Part shown: in pieces, positions 46,025 to 54,859 of the stretch
Position numbering within the stretch: position 1 is the stretch's first letter
Layout: the number at the start of each line of letters is the position of its first letter
Source of the DNA: Sphingomonas sp. TZW2008
GTDB lineage: Bacteria; Pseudomonadota; Alphaproteobacteria; Sphingomonadales; Sphingomonadaceae
Length of the DNA stretch: 64,000 nucleotides
Direction of reading: 5' to 3'
Assembly (NCBI RefSeq): GCF_002117915.1
Contig: NZ_BDJB01000002.1
Coordinates: forward strand, 29,521 to 93,520
The notes under the pieces: model-generated
What the model was told of the DNA's origin: nothing
Databases searched by the model: none
What the model saw: only the letters and a program-made list of their open reading frames with translations
Made by a program: the position numbers and the translations under genes

Positions 46025-49000
46025 ATGAACCGTCATTTCGCCTTGCTCGCTATCGCGGGTCTGCTCGCGGGCACCGCCAGCGTCGCCACCGCGCGACCGT
46101 ACGACAAGGCGCAATGGGGGGGGATGAAGTTCCGCCACGTCGGTCCCTGGCGCGGCGGGCGCGTGACCACGGTCACCGGCGTGCCCTCGCAACCGCGCAC
46201 CTTCTACATGGGCACCGTGGGCGGCGGCGTGTGGAAGACGACCGACGCGGGGCACAAGTGGGTCAACACGACCGACGGGCAGATCCGCGTCGGCTCGATC
46301 GGTGCGGTCGCGGTGGCGGAGAGTAATCCCGAGATCGTCTATGCCGGCACGGGTTCGTCGAAGATCCGCAGCAACGTCTCGATCGGCAAGGGGCTCTACA
46401 AGTCGGTCGACGGCGCGAAGACGTGGACCTTCATGGGACTGCGCGACGTGGGGCAGATCGCCACGGTGCGCGTCAACCCGACCAACCCAGACGAGGTCTT
46501 CGTCGCCGCCACCGGCGATCCGTTCAAATACACCAAGGAGCGCGGCGTCTATCGCACGCGCGACGGCGGCAAGACGTGGAAAAAGATCCTCTTTCTCAAC
46601 GATCGCCTCGGCGCCGCCGATATCGAGTTCCAGGCCGATAATCCCGCCGTCCTCTACGCCACGATGTGGCACGGGCTGCGTCAGCCGTGGTCGATCATCT
46701 CGGGCAGCACCGACGGCGGCGTCTACAAGTCGCTCGACGGCGGCGACACGTGGACGAAGCTCGGCGGCGGGCTGCCGACCGGGTTGTTCGGCCGCGCCAA
46801 CATCGGCGTCACCGCCGCCGCGCCGAACACGCTCTACGCGCTGATCGAGGCGAAGCCCGGCCAGGGCCTCTATCGATCGGACGATGCCGGCGCGACGTGG
46901 CGGCTCGTCAATGGCGACGGCAAGCTCGTCACCCGCCCCTTCTATTATACGACGCTTGGCGTCGATCCGACCAACGCCGACACTGTGTTCGTCGGCAACG
47001 AGGGGTGGTTCAAGTCAGTCGACGGCGGCAAGAGCTTCGTCACGCGGCCGGTGCCGCACGGCGACAACCATGACGTGTGGATGAACCCGCGCGATTCGCG
47101 GATCATGATCCAGGCGAACGACGGCGGCGCCAACGTCTCGGTGGACGGCGGCGACAATTGGACGACGCAGGCCAATCAGCCGACCGCCGAGCTTTACCAG
47201 GTCGCGGTCGACGATCAGTTCCCCTATCGCCTCTACGGCGCGCAGCAGGACAATACGACGGTGATCGTCCCGGCGCTCTCGCTCGGCGACGGACAGGATT
47301 ACCGCATCGGGCCGGGCTGCGAGACGGGGCCGATCATCCCCAAGATGGGCGATCCGACCAAGGTTTGGGGCGCATGCAAGGGGCAGTTCAGCCGCCTGGA
47401 TCTCGCGACCAACGCCAATGAGGAGAATTACTGGATCGGCAGCGAGTCGCTCTATGGCAGCGATCCCAAGGACCTGCGCTACCGCTTCCAGCGCGTCGCC
47501 CCGCTCGAGATCTCGCCGGTCGACGCGAATACCATCTACTACGGCTCGCACCTCGTCCATCGCTCGCGCGACGGCGGCGTTACCTGGCAGGCGATCAGCC
47601 CCGATCTCACCGCCAAACCCGCCGACAAGCAATATGCCTCGGGCAGCCCGATCACGATCGATGCGACCGGCGAGGAAGTCTATTCGACCGTCTACGCGAT
47701 CCGCGAGAGCAAGCTGAAGCCCGGCGTGATCTGGGCTGGATCGAACGACGGGCTGATCCACGTCACGCAGGATGATGGCGCGACGTGGCAGAACGTGACG
47801 CCCAAGGGCCTGCCGCCCGGCGGCCGGGTACAGAATATCGAGCCCGGCGTTCGCGATCCCGGCACCGCCTATGCGGCAATCTACCGCTATTTACTCGGTG
47901 ATTTTTCGCCCTACCTTTATCGTACACGCGATTACGGCAAGACGTGGACGCGGCTGACCAACGGGCGCAACGGCATCGCGGCGGACGAGCCGACACGCGT
48001 CGTGCGCGAGGATCCCGAGCGCCCCGGCCTGCTCTATGCCGGCACCGAATACGGCCTTTACGCTTCGTTCGACGACGGCGCGAACTGGCAGAGCCTGCAG
48101 CTCAACCTGCCCGCGACGCCGGTAACCGACCTCAGGCTCGCGCATGGTGACATGGCGCTCTCTACCCAGGGCCGCGGCTTCTGGGTGCTCGATAACCTAT
48201 CGGTCCTGCGCCAACTGCCGCGCGGCGCCGCGGCCAAGGCGACGCGGCTCTACACGCCCGCTATCGCGATCCGCGTCAACGCCAGCGGTGACAAGGGCTC
48301 CGATCCGACGATGGGGCCCGAGTACATCCTGCCCGGCGCGCAGATCGACTATTATCTCGCGGGCGATGCGACGCCCGTCACCATGACGATCCGCAACGCG
48401 GCCGGCACGGTGGTTCGCCGCTTCACCAGCGAAGGGCCGGCAGCGAGCGGAGGCGGCGGTGGCGGCGGCGACGAGGATCTCGGCCGCTATCGCCCCAGCT
48501 ATCCGGCGAAGCTCGACGCGACGCCCGGCATGCACCGCTTCATCTGGGATTTGCGCCAGTCGGGCGAGCCGGAGGGTGCGAAGCCGGTTGCGGGCCGGCG
48601 CTATCCCGCGGGGCCGATGGTGCCGCCGGGCAGCTATACCGTCGAGATGGCCGCTGGCGGCACGACTATCAGTCAGCCGCTCGTCGTCGCGGAAGACCCG
48701 CGCGTTCTCGCCAGCGGCATCACCGCCGCCGATCTCGCCGCGCTGTACGACCACAATGTCCGCGTGCTTAAGCTCGTCAATGACACCAACCTCGCCGTTA
48801 GCCGCGTGACGCAGGCGCAGGCGGCGCTCGCCACCGCCCCCGATCCGGCGCGCGAACAGGCACTAGTACCGATCGCGAAACGGCTGATCACGCCCAAGAT
48901 CCGCTACAGCAAGCCCGGCCTGCAGACGCACGTCATCTATCTCTACAATCAGACTAACAACGCCGATCAGAAGGTGCCGGCCGACGCCGCGGCACGGCTC

Positions 49001-49162
49001 GTCGAGCTGCGCGCGCAGATCGATGCCGTCACCGCCGATCTCGATCGTGCGATCGGCCCCGTCACCACCGCGCAGCTCGGCCGGTTCCTGCAGGGCGTGG
49101 ACGGCGCGCGGCTCGACGTGGCGGCGACGACCGACGACGAAGAGGAAAGCGACGACAATTGA
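46025..49162 (+). CDS. Secreted VPS10/BNR-repeat (sortilin-like beta-propeller) protein
   Basis: 1045 residues from the ATG at 46025. A signal peptide (MNRHFALLAIAGLLAGTASV) is followed by many Asp-box (BNR) repeats such as TTDAGHKWV, STDGGVYKSLDGGDTWTKLG, SDDAGATWRLV, SVDGGKSFV and TRDYGKTWTRL. The blades should form one or two beta-propellers. The last 250 residues have a Gly-rich linker and a helical end (VSRVTQAQAALATAPDPARE). Such proteins are often called glycosyl hydrolases, but Asp-boxes alone do not show catalysis. The stop overlaps the TTG start of a TonB receptor, so the two are coupled. Confidence 0.88.
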   Translation: MNRHFALLAIAGLLAGTASVATARPYDKAQWGGMKFRHVGPWRGGRVTTVTGVPSQPRTFYMGTVGGGVWKTTDAGHKWVNTTDGQIRVGSIGAVAVAESNPEIVYAGTGSSKIRSNVSIGKGLYKSVDGAKTWTFMGLRDVGQIATVRVNPTNPDEVFVAATGDPFKYTKERGVYRTRDGGKTWKKILFLNDRLGAADIEFQADNPAVLYATMWHGLRQPWSIISGSTDGGVYKSLDGGDTWTKLGGGLPTGLFGRANIGVTAAAPNTLYALIEAKPGQGLYRSDDAGATWRLVNGDGKLVTRPFYYTTLGVDPTNADTVFVGNEGWFKSVDGGKSFVTRPVPHGDNHDVWMNPRDSRIMIQANDGGANVSVDGGDNWTTQANQPTAELYQVAVDDQFPYRLYGAQQDNTTVIVPALSLGDGQDYRIGPGCETGPIIPKMGDPTKVWGACKGQFSRLDLATNANEENYWIGSESLYGSDPKDLRYRFQRVAPLEISPVDANTIYYGSHLVHRSRDGGVTWQAISPDLTAKPADKQYASGSPITIDATGEEVYSTVYAIRESKLKPGVIWAGSNDGLIHVTQDDGATWQNVTPKGLPPGGRVQNIEPGVRDPGTAYAAIYRYLLGDFSPYLYRTRDYGKTWTRLTNGRNGIAADEPTRVVREDPERPGLLYAGTEYGLYASFDDGANWQSLQLNLPATPVTDLRLAHGDMALSTQGRGFWVLDNLSVLRQLPRGAAAKATRLYTPAIAIRVNASGDKGSDPTMGPEYILPGAQIDYYLAGDATPVTMTIRNAAGTVVRRFTSEGPAASGGGGGGGDEDLGRYRPSYPAKLDATPGMHRFIWDLRQSGEPEGAKPVAGRRYPAGPMVPPGSYTVEMAAGGTTISQPLVVAEDPRVLASGITAADLAALYDHNVRVLKLVNDTNLAVSRVTQAQAALATAPDPAREQALVPIAKRLITPKIRYSKPGLQTHVIYLYNQTNNADQKVPADAAARLVELRAQIDAVTADLDRAIGPVTTAQLGRFLQGVDGARLDVAATTDDEEESDDN

Positions 49163-51141
49163 CGTATCGTGACGGCGGCGGCGCCACCTCCTTTGGCTGG
49201 CGGCGCGGCACGCTGCTCGGCGTCCTGCTGCTCGCTACGTGGCCTGCGGCGGCGCAGGAAGCTGATCCAACCGGCGACATCATCGTCACGCCCGCGCGTA
49301 CCCCGCCGCCATTCGAGACGCGCTATGCGCTCGGAACAGCCGCGATCGACCGCATTGCCGCCAATGCCGCGGACGAAGTCGTGCGCCGGCTTCCCTCGGT
49401 CTACGTGCCGGTCAATTCGCGCGGCGAGGCGATCGCCTTTGTGCGCGGCGCGGCCGAGCGGCAGGTGGCGGTGTTCTACGACGGCGCCGCGATCAACGTG
49501 CCGTGGGACAACCGGCTCGACCTGTCGATGCTTCCCGCCGGCCTCGTCGGCCGCGCGCAGGTCGCCGCCGCCCCGCTCGCGCCGCGCTACGGCGTCAATG
49601 CGCTAGGCGCGGTCAGCTTCGCCCCGGCGCGTCCCGACGCGTTCGGTGCGCGCGGGCTGGTCGGCAGCGGCAACATCCGCGACCTCGCAGGCGTCGCGCC
49701 GCTCACCGTTGGCGCCACCGACCTGACGATTGGCGCGAGCTACGCCACGCGCGCGGGTGAGACGGTGGCGGACGATGCCGCGCTGCCCTTCGCCCAAGCC
49801 GGCACGCTGCGCACCAACACCGATCGCGATCTCGCCAGCATCTTCGCGCAGGCATCGACCCGTGCGGGTGACCACCGCCTGTCGTTCACCGCCTTCCACG
49901 TTGCGGGCGACAAGGGTATCGCGCCGGAGAGCGACCGGGCGAGCGGCGCGCGCTTCTGGCGCTATCCGACGCTTCGCCACACGCTTCTGTCCGGCAAGGC
50001 CGGCGTGATGCTCGGCGACACGACGACGCTCGACGTGATCGGCTGGTATCAGCGCTTCGACCAAACGATCGACAGCTACACCGACGCTACCTATCGTCGC
50101 CGCGACACGCAGGAGGTGGATCGCGATCGCACCGTCGGCACGCGCGTACTGCTTAGCCAGGCAGCCGGGCCGACGCGCGTCACCGCCTCGCTCAACCTGC
50201 TCGAATCAACGCACGATCAGCGCGATACCGGCTTCACCAACGGCGCGCCGCCGCTGCGGCTGCCCGCCTTCCTGCGCTATCGCCAGCGCAACGCCAGCGT
50301 CGGGCTCGATACCGTGACCGCCTTGACCGACCGGCTCGAGATGGATCTGGGCGGCGGCTACGATCGCGTCGCCTATGTCGATACCGGTGACAAGCCGCCG
50401 ATCGACGCGGCGGAGGGGTGGACCGGGCGCGCTGGCCTCGCGTGGCGCGCCGCGGCGGGCTGGCGACTGCGCGCGACGCTCGGGCGCAAGATCCGCGCGC
50501 CAACGATGCGCGAGCTGTTCGGCCAGGCGCTCAACCGCTTCCTGATCAACCCCGATCTGCGCCCCGAGCGCGTTGTCAGCGCGGAGCTCGGCGCCGACTG
50601 GACGCGCGACGACCTTTCGCTGTCGCTGGTCGCCTTCGCGCAGGATCTCGACGGCACGATCGACCAGCGCAACGTCGGCCGGCTGCGTCAGCGTATCAAC
50701 CTGCCCGGCTCGACGGTGCGCGGGCTGGAAGCGACCGCCGCGTGGCAGCCCGCCCCCGGCTGGTCGCTCGGCGGCAGTGCGACGCTCACGCGGACGCGCC
50801 GCAAGGAGCCGCCCGCCGGCACCAGCGACCGGCTCGCCGAGAAGCCCGACCTGCTCGCACGCCTCTACGGCGAACGCGTCGCCGTATCGGGCTTCGGGGT
50901 GCTTGCCGAGCTGCTTCACGTCGGCCGCGCCTATTCCGCCGATGCCGATGGCGTGCTCGTCGCGCTGCCGCGCTCGACCGCGCTCAATCTGCGCGTCAGT
51001 CAGCGTATCGACGCGGCGGACGGCGCGATCGAGCTGTTCGCGCGCGGCGACAACCTCATCGATACCGCGATCGTCCCGCAGCTCGGCCTGCCCGCACCCG
51101 GCCGCACCTTCCGCATCGGCCTGTCCGTGCGCGGCATCTAA
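49159..51141 (+). CDS. TonB-dependent receptor (660 aa), coupled to VPS10-type protein
   Basis: Translation probably starts at the TTG at 49159, overlapping the previous TGA (TTGA). The signal peptide is GTLLGVLLLATWPAAAQ, followed by a TonB-box-like GDIIVTPARTP and a plug domain (AADEVVRRLPSVYVP, AFVRGAAERQVAVFYDGAAI, APRYGVNALGAVSF). The barrel ends FRIGLSVRGI, without a terminal Phe. At 660 residues it is in the size range of siderophore and cobalamin receptors. Coupling to the propeller protein suggests a shared substrate. Confidence 0.9.
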   Translation: MTYRDGGGATSFGWRRGTLLGVLLLATWPAAAQEADPTGDIIVTPARTPPPFETRYALGTAAIDRIAANAADEVVRRLPSVYVPVNSRGEAIAFVRGAAERQVAVFYDGAAINVPWDNRLDLSMLPAGLVGRAQVAAAPLAPRYGVNALGAVSFAPARPDAFGARGLVGSGNIRDLAGVAPLTVGATDLTIGASYATRAGETVADDAALPFAQAGTLRTNTDRDLASIFAQASTRAGDHRLSFTAFHVAGDKGIAPESDRASGARFWRYPTLRHTLLSGKAGVMLGDTTTLDVIGWYQRFDQTIDSYTDATYRRRDTQEVDRDRTVGTRVLLSQAAGPTRVTASLNLLESTHDQRDTGFTNGAPPLRLPAFLRYRQRNASVGLDTVTALTDRLEMDLGGGYDRVAYVDTGDKPPIDAAEGWTGRAGLAWRAAAGWRLRATLGRKIRAPTMRELFGQALNRFLINPDLRPERVVSAELGADWTRDDLSLSLVAFAQDLDGTIDQRNVGRLRQRINLPGSTVRGLEATAAWQPAPGWSLGGSATLTRTRRKEPPAGTSDRLAEKPDLLARLYGERVAVSGFGVLAELLHVGRAYSADADGVLVALPRSTALNLRVSQRIDAADGAIELFARGDNLIDTAIVPQLGLPAPGRTFRIGLSVRGI

Positions 51142-51264
51142 CGCCTGCCGGCCACGCGTTAAGGCGGGATCCGCGGATCGCTCAACGTTGCGCGCGGCGT
51201 TAATTGCCGAAACTGTATGCAACCTCTCGCGGCCCCAACTAGTCAGTCAGAGCTGTAGCTCTAG

Positions 51265-51498
51265 TTATGAGACGCGCTGCTGATCCTCGTCGATGTGACG
51301 AGCCAGTTCACCGATAGCTGAAGCGTTCAGCGTGCGCCTCGCGCCCGCTTCGCCGCGCAAGACGAGGTAACTGCGCGATCGCTCGACCGGCGCGAGCGCG
51401 GCCCATCGCCTGAGGCATTCGCCGACGGTAGCGTTCCAGGGCGCTTGAATGCCGGCAACCAGTTCGGCGTGAGCACCCGTTTCAGAGATGGTGAGCAT
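51265..51498 (-). CDS. Small hypothetical protein (77 aa)
   Basis: 77 residues (MLTISETGAHAELVAGIQAP, then VERSRSYLVLRGE, ending IGELARHIDEDQQ). The composition is balanced and the frame shows high third-position GC, unlike random frames here. It has no signal peptide or membrane segment. It stands alone between the TonB receptor and the SDR gene. It resembles short uncharacterised sphingomonad proteins, but no family is recognised. Confidence 0.5.
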   Translation of the reverse strand: MLTISETGAHAELVAGIQAPWNATVGECLRRWAALAPVERSRSYLVLRGEAGARRTLNASAIGELARHIDEDQQRVS

Positions 51499-51682
51499 AG
51501 GGTCGTACTATCAAATGCGGCTCAAGGCTTTCCTAACATAGCCAGGCTGAACTGGCGGTGCCCCAATCGTTCCGGTGCTATCCGCCGGTCCAACCGCCTG
51601 GAAGACCCAACTTCGGTCATCCCAGTCTCGCATCTAGCTACCTCATACCTGTAGCTCATTCATGCGGACGGAGCGACAGCCT

Positions 51683-51710
51683 GGCGTGCCGGCTTACGCA
51701 CCGGCACGCC
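51683..51710. terminator. 10-bp hairpin downstream of the SDR gene
   Basis: GGCGTGCCGG (51683-51692) and CCGGCACGCC (51701-51710) form a perfect stem with an 8-nt loop, 7 bp past the SDR stop codon on the minus strand. There is no T-run. It is probably a terminator or 3'-protecting hairpin for the SDR transcript. Confidence 0.5.
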
Positions 51711-51717
51711 CACGTCC

Positions 51718-52443
51718 TCACATGTCCGCAGCGGTCGGGCGCACGATTACCTCGTTGATATCGACACCCTCGGGCTGCTCGAGCGCGTAGCGGACGGCCC
51801 GCGCGATCGCGCTTGGCGTCAGCGACTTCTTCCGCCAGCCCAGCAGTGCCGCCGCGACGTCAGGATCGGTGATGTCGTGGCCAAGCTCGGTAGCCACCAC
51901 GCCCGGCGAGATCAGCGTCGAGCGGATGTCGTCATGCTCCTGCCGCAACCCCTCCGTGATCGCGCGCACCGCATGCTTGGTGCCACAATATACCGCGGCG
52001 GTGGGCATCACCATGTGCGCTGCTACCGACGCAACGTTGACGACATGGCCGCGCTGTTGCGCCACGAACCGCGGCAGGACCGCGGCGATGCCGTTGAGGA
52101 CACCATGGATGTTGACGTCGACCATCCGCTTCCACTCGTCGCGCTTGACCGCTGCCAACGGCGACAGCGGCATCACGCCGGCATTGTTGACGAGCGCGTC
52201 AATCCGCCCAAACCGCGCCTCGGCGGCCTCGACGAACCTGTCGAAGTCGGCGCCGTCGGTAACGTCGAGCTCGCGCCAGGCGACGGTATCACCCAACTCC
52301 TCGGCCAGCGCCTTCAAACGCTCCCCGCGGCGTGCGCCGATGAACAGTTGGGCGCCCGCTCCTGCCAGTTCACGGGCAGTTGCCTCACCGATACCGCTCG
52401 AGGCGCCAGTGATGAGGACGATCTTGTCGATGCTTCCTGCCAT
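51718..52443 (-). CDS. SDR-family oxidoreductase
   Basis: 241 residues from the ATG at 52443 (MAGSIDKIVLITG). The classical short-chain dehydrogenase features are the NAD(P) motif TGASSGIG, the NNAG motif, a catalytic Ser in NVASVAAHM, and Tyr-x3-Lys in YCGTKHA. An Arg after the glycine motif (GARRGERL) favours NADP. It is divergent from an AraC regulator with a 148-bp gap, a common arrangement for a regulator and its target. The substrate is unknown. Confidence 0.92.
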   Translation of the reverse strand: MAGSIDKIVLITGASSGIGEATARELAGAGAQLFIGARRGERLKALAEELGDTVAWRELDVTDGADFDRFVEAAEARFGRIDALVNNAGVMPLSPLAAVKRDEWKRMVDVNIHGVLNGIAAVLPRFVAQQRGHVVNVASVAAHMVMPTAAVYCGTKHAVRAITEGLRQEHDDIRSTLISPGVVATELGHDITDPDVAAALLGWRKKSLTPSAIARAVRYALEQPEGVDINEVIVRPTAADM

Positions 52444-52591
52444 GATGCAGTCCTTTCGTTGCTGTGACGGCAGACAGATGGGTCGAGGCCGCTGCGAGGC
52501 GGTAGAACGATCGCCCGAATGGCTTGCACGATCCTCCGAAATCGCGTTCGCGCACTTGCCGATACCGCGAGGCTGAGTGAGGAAGATCGGC

Positions 52592-53488
52592 ATGGACCGG
52601 ATCGCTGGACTCGCCACCGTCATTGAGCGGCATGTAGTGGAGGCGGGTATGTGGTCTACGGCCATGCCGCGGCTGTCGTTGATCCGTGCCGATGCGCCGA
52701 GCACGCCGACGCCAGCGGTCTACGAGGCATCGCTTTGCCTAATCGCCCAAGGGTCGAAGGTTGTGTCGATCGGCGAACACAGCGTGGTCTATGATGCTGC
52801 CCATTATCTTCTTGTCTCGGTCGACCTGCCGCTCGTCGGCACTGTCATCGATGCAAGCCCCGAGCGACCCTATCTGTGCTGCAAGATCGATCTTGATCTT
52901 GCGATGCTGGCAGATCTCATGGTGAGCGAGGGCGGCGCGGCACCCCGCTCCGACCTGCCAGTCCTCGGCGTCTATCCGAGCGATCCCGACCTGATCGATG
53001 CGGCTTGCCGACTGGTCGGGCTACTCGACCGTCCCGAGACGATCCGCGCGCTGGCGCCGCTGATAGAACGCGAGATCCTGTACCGTCTGCTCATCGGCCC
53101 GCACGGAGCGATGCTGCGCCACGTGGCGACCGCCGGCAGCCGTCTCAATCAGGTCAGCCGCGCGATCGCCGCGATCCGCCGCCGCTTCGATGCGCCGATC
53201 CGCATCGACGACGTCGCCGCGGAAGCCGGGATGAGCCCCTCATCCCTCCACGCGCACTTCAAGGCAATCACCCGCATGACGCCGCTTGAATACCAGAAGC
53301 AGTTGCGGCTGCAGGAGGCCAGGCGGTTGATGGTGGCGGAAGGCGCCACGGCGAGCACGGCCGGTTTTGCTGTCGGCTATGAGAGCCCGTCGCAATTCAG
53401 CCGCGAGTACCGTCGTTTGTTCGGCGCTCCTCCACGAACCGATATTGAACGCATCAACGTAGCGCCCGCGGCTTCCATGGCGCTCTGA
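52592..53488 (+). CDS. AraC-family transcriptional regulator
   Basis: 298 residues from the ATG at 52592, preceded by GAGGAAG at 6 nt; a GTG at 52577 is possible but less good. The N-terminal cupin-like ligand domain is of the AraC_N type (ASLCLIAQGSKVVSIGEHSV, HYLLVSVDLPLVGTV). The C-terminal double HTH is clear (IRIDDVAAEAGMSPSSLHAH and TASTAGFAVGYESPSQFSRE). It probably controls the divergent SDR gene, and perhaps the epoxide hydrolase gene downstream. Confidence 0.9.
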   Translation: MDRIAGLATVIERHVVEAGMWSTAMPRLSLIRADAPSTPTPAVYEASLCLIAQGSKVVSIGEHSVVYDAAHYLLVSVDLPLVGTVIDASPERPYLCCKIDLDLAMLADLMVSEGGAAPRSDLPVLGVYPSDPDLIDAACRLVGLLDRPETIRALAPLIEREILYRLLIGPHGAMLRHVATAGSRLNQVSRAIAAIRRRFDAPIRIDDVAAEAGMSPSSLHAHFKAITRMTPLEYQKQLRLQEARRLMVAEGATASTAGFAVGYESPSQFSREYRRLFGAPPRTDIERINVAPAASMAL

Positions 53489-53523
53489 AGACCCCCTAGC
53501 GGCGAGCGAACCTAGAGGTCTTC
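53487..53523 (+). terminator. Hairpin overlapping the araC-type stop codon
   Basis: GAAGACC (53487-53493) pairs with GGTCTTC (53517-53523), extended by CTAG/CTAG inside. It overlaps the regulator's stop codon and lacks a T-run. It may end the regulator transcript before the epoxide hydrolase gene. Confidence 0.4.
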
Positions 53524-53540
53524 GAGGTGACTACGCTTAC

Positions 53541-53645
53541 ATGAAGATCCACAAGCAGACCCTCACGTCACGCATCGACATCGCGAGAAGGGAACGCTCG
53601 TTCGCCCTCCTAATCGAACCGCATCCCAGCTTCGGGGGAGAATAA
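53541..53645 (+). CDS. Possible 34-aa leader peptide before epoxide hydrolase gene
   Basis: ATG at 53541 opens a 34-codon frame (MKIHKQTLTSRIDIARRERS and on) whose TAA lies one base before the epoxide hydrolase ATG and within its ribosome-binding site (GGGGGAG). Translation of this frame would affect initiation of the next gene. There is no homology I recognise and the frame may be chance, so confidence is low. Confidence 0.25.
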   Translation: MKIHKQTLTSRIDIARRERSFALLIEPHPSFGGE

Positions 53646-53646
53646 G

Positions 53647-54807
53647 ATGATCTCACCGTACACAATAGACATTCCTGACGAACGGCTCGCCACGATCAGA
53701 GCAAAAATCGTGGCTTATGACTGGGGCCTGTTGCCGGATGCCGGGGGCTGGTCGGCAGGGGTCGGGATTGATGACCTCAAGCGGCTCGTCACGTATTGGC
53801 GGGACAGCTACGACTGGCGCGCGGTCGAACGGCGCCTCAACGCGCTACCCAACTTCACCACCGACGTGGAAGGCGAGCGCCTTCACTTTGCCCATGTAAA
53901 GGGCGACGGCTCGAAACCGCCTGTCCTGCTTCTCCACGGCTGGCCGGGCTCGTACCTCGAGTTCGAGCGGCTGTTGGAGCCGCTCGCAGCGGACGGGCAC
54001 GATGTCGTCGTCCCCTCGCTTCCAGGTTTCGCCTTCTCCAACCCCATCACGCGCCCGATCGGCCCGCGACGGGCAGCTGCACTCCTGCATGGCCTGATGA
54101 TACGACTGTTCGGCGATGCGCGGTATTTCGTCCAGGGGGGCGATTGGGGCCACAGCATCGCGACCTGGGCGGCGCATGATCAACCGGACGCTTTGCTCGG
54201 CATCCATATCAACATGATGACCGTGCGTGCGGCGGATGCTGTTCCGACGACCGACGAGGAGAAGTCCTTCGCCGCCAAGCGTGCCGCGATTGCTGATCGG
54301 GAGAGCGCCTACTTCCACGAACAGGAAACCCGGCCACAGACGCTCGGCGTCGCGATGGCCGACAGCCCGGTCGGAGCGGCAGGCTGGATGCTCGAAAAGT
54401 TCGGTAAATGGGCCGATCTTCCGAAAACCGCCGCCGGCGACCCCGACATCTGGAGTAAGTTTTCCGAAGAGGAACTGCTCACGAACATCATGCTCTACAT
54501 CGCGCCAAAATCGTTCGTGACGGCAACCTGGATATACTACGGCTGCCGGCTTGAGGGGTCGCGGATGCTGGCGGCCGGGACCCGCATCCAGGTACCGACC
54601 GGCGTTGCGGCCTTCCCCGATCCGGTTTTCCTACCACCGCCGCGCTCCTTTGCAGAGAGGACCTACAACATCGTGCATTGGACCGACATGCCGCGAGGCG
54701 GGCATTTCGCTGCGCTGGAAGAACCGGAACTGATGCTGGCCGACCTAAGAGCCTTTATTGAGACGGTGTTGGAGCGCGCATCGGTTGCTCTCCGGACCAC
54801 AGAGTAG
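53647..54807 (+). CDS. Epoxide hydrolase (EHN-type alpha/beta hydrolase)
   Basis: 386 residues. An N-terminal EHN domain (YTIDIPDERLATIRAKI, with WLRDS-like WRDSYDWR) precedes the alpha/beta hydrolase. HGWPGSYLEF forms the oxyanion region, the nucleophile Asp lies in VQGGDWGHSIATW, and the late His in PRGGHFAALEEPE. Microsomal-type epoxide hydrolases open epoxides to diols. The GGGGGAG site lies 6 nt before ATG. The gene is less GC-rich than its surroundings and may have arrived with the SDR/AraC pair. Confidence 0.9.
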   Translation: MISPYTIDIPDERLATIRAKIVAYDWGLLPDAGGWSAGVGIDDLKRLVTYWRDSYDWRAVERRLNALPNFTTDVEGERLHFAHVKGDGSKPPVLLLHGWPGSYLEFERLLEPLAADGHDVVVPSLPGFAFSNPITRPIGPRRAAALLHGLMIRLFGDARYFVQGGDWGHSIATWAAHDQPDALLGIHINMMTVRAADAVPTTDEEKSFAAKRAAIADRESAYFHEQETRPQTLGVAMADSPVGAAGWMLEKFGKWADLPKTAAGDPDIWSKFSEEELLTNIMLYIAPKSFVTATWIYYGCRLEGSRMLAAGTRIQVPTGVAAFPDPVFLPPPRSFAERTYNIVHWTDMPRGGHFAALEEPELMLADLRAFIETVLERASVALRTTE

Positions 54808-54859
54808 ATACAGCAACGCGTTCAACTGGCGTTCCCATCATCGGCGGCGTTCAACGCGT

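Noticed and set aside
46025..49162. Sialidase or xyloglucanase activity for the BNR-repeat protein
   Set aside because: Asp-boxes show only the propeller fold. I could not identify a catalytic Asp/Tyr/Arg set.
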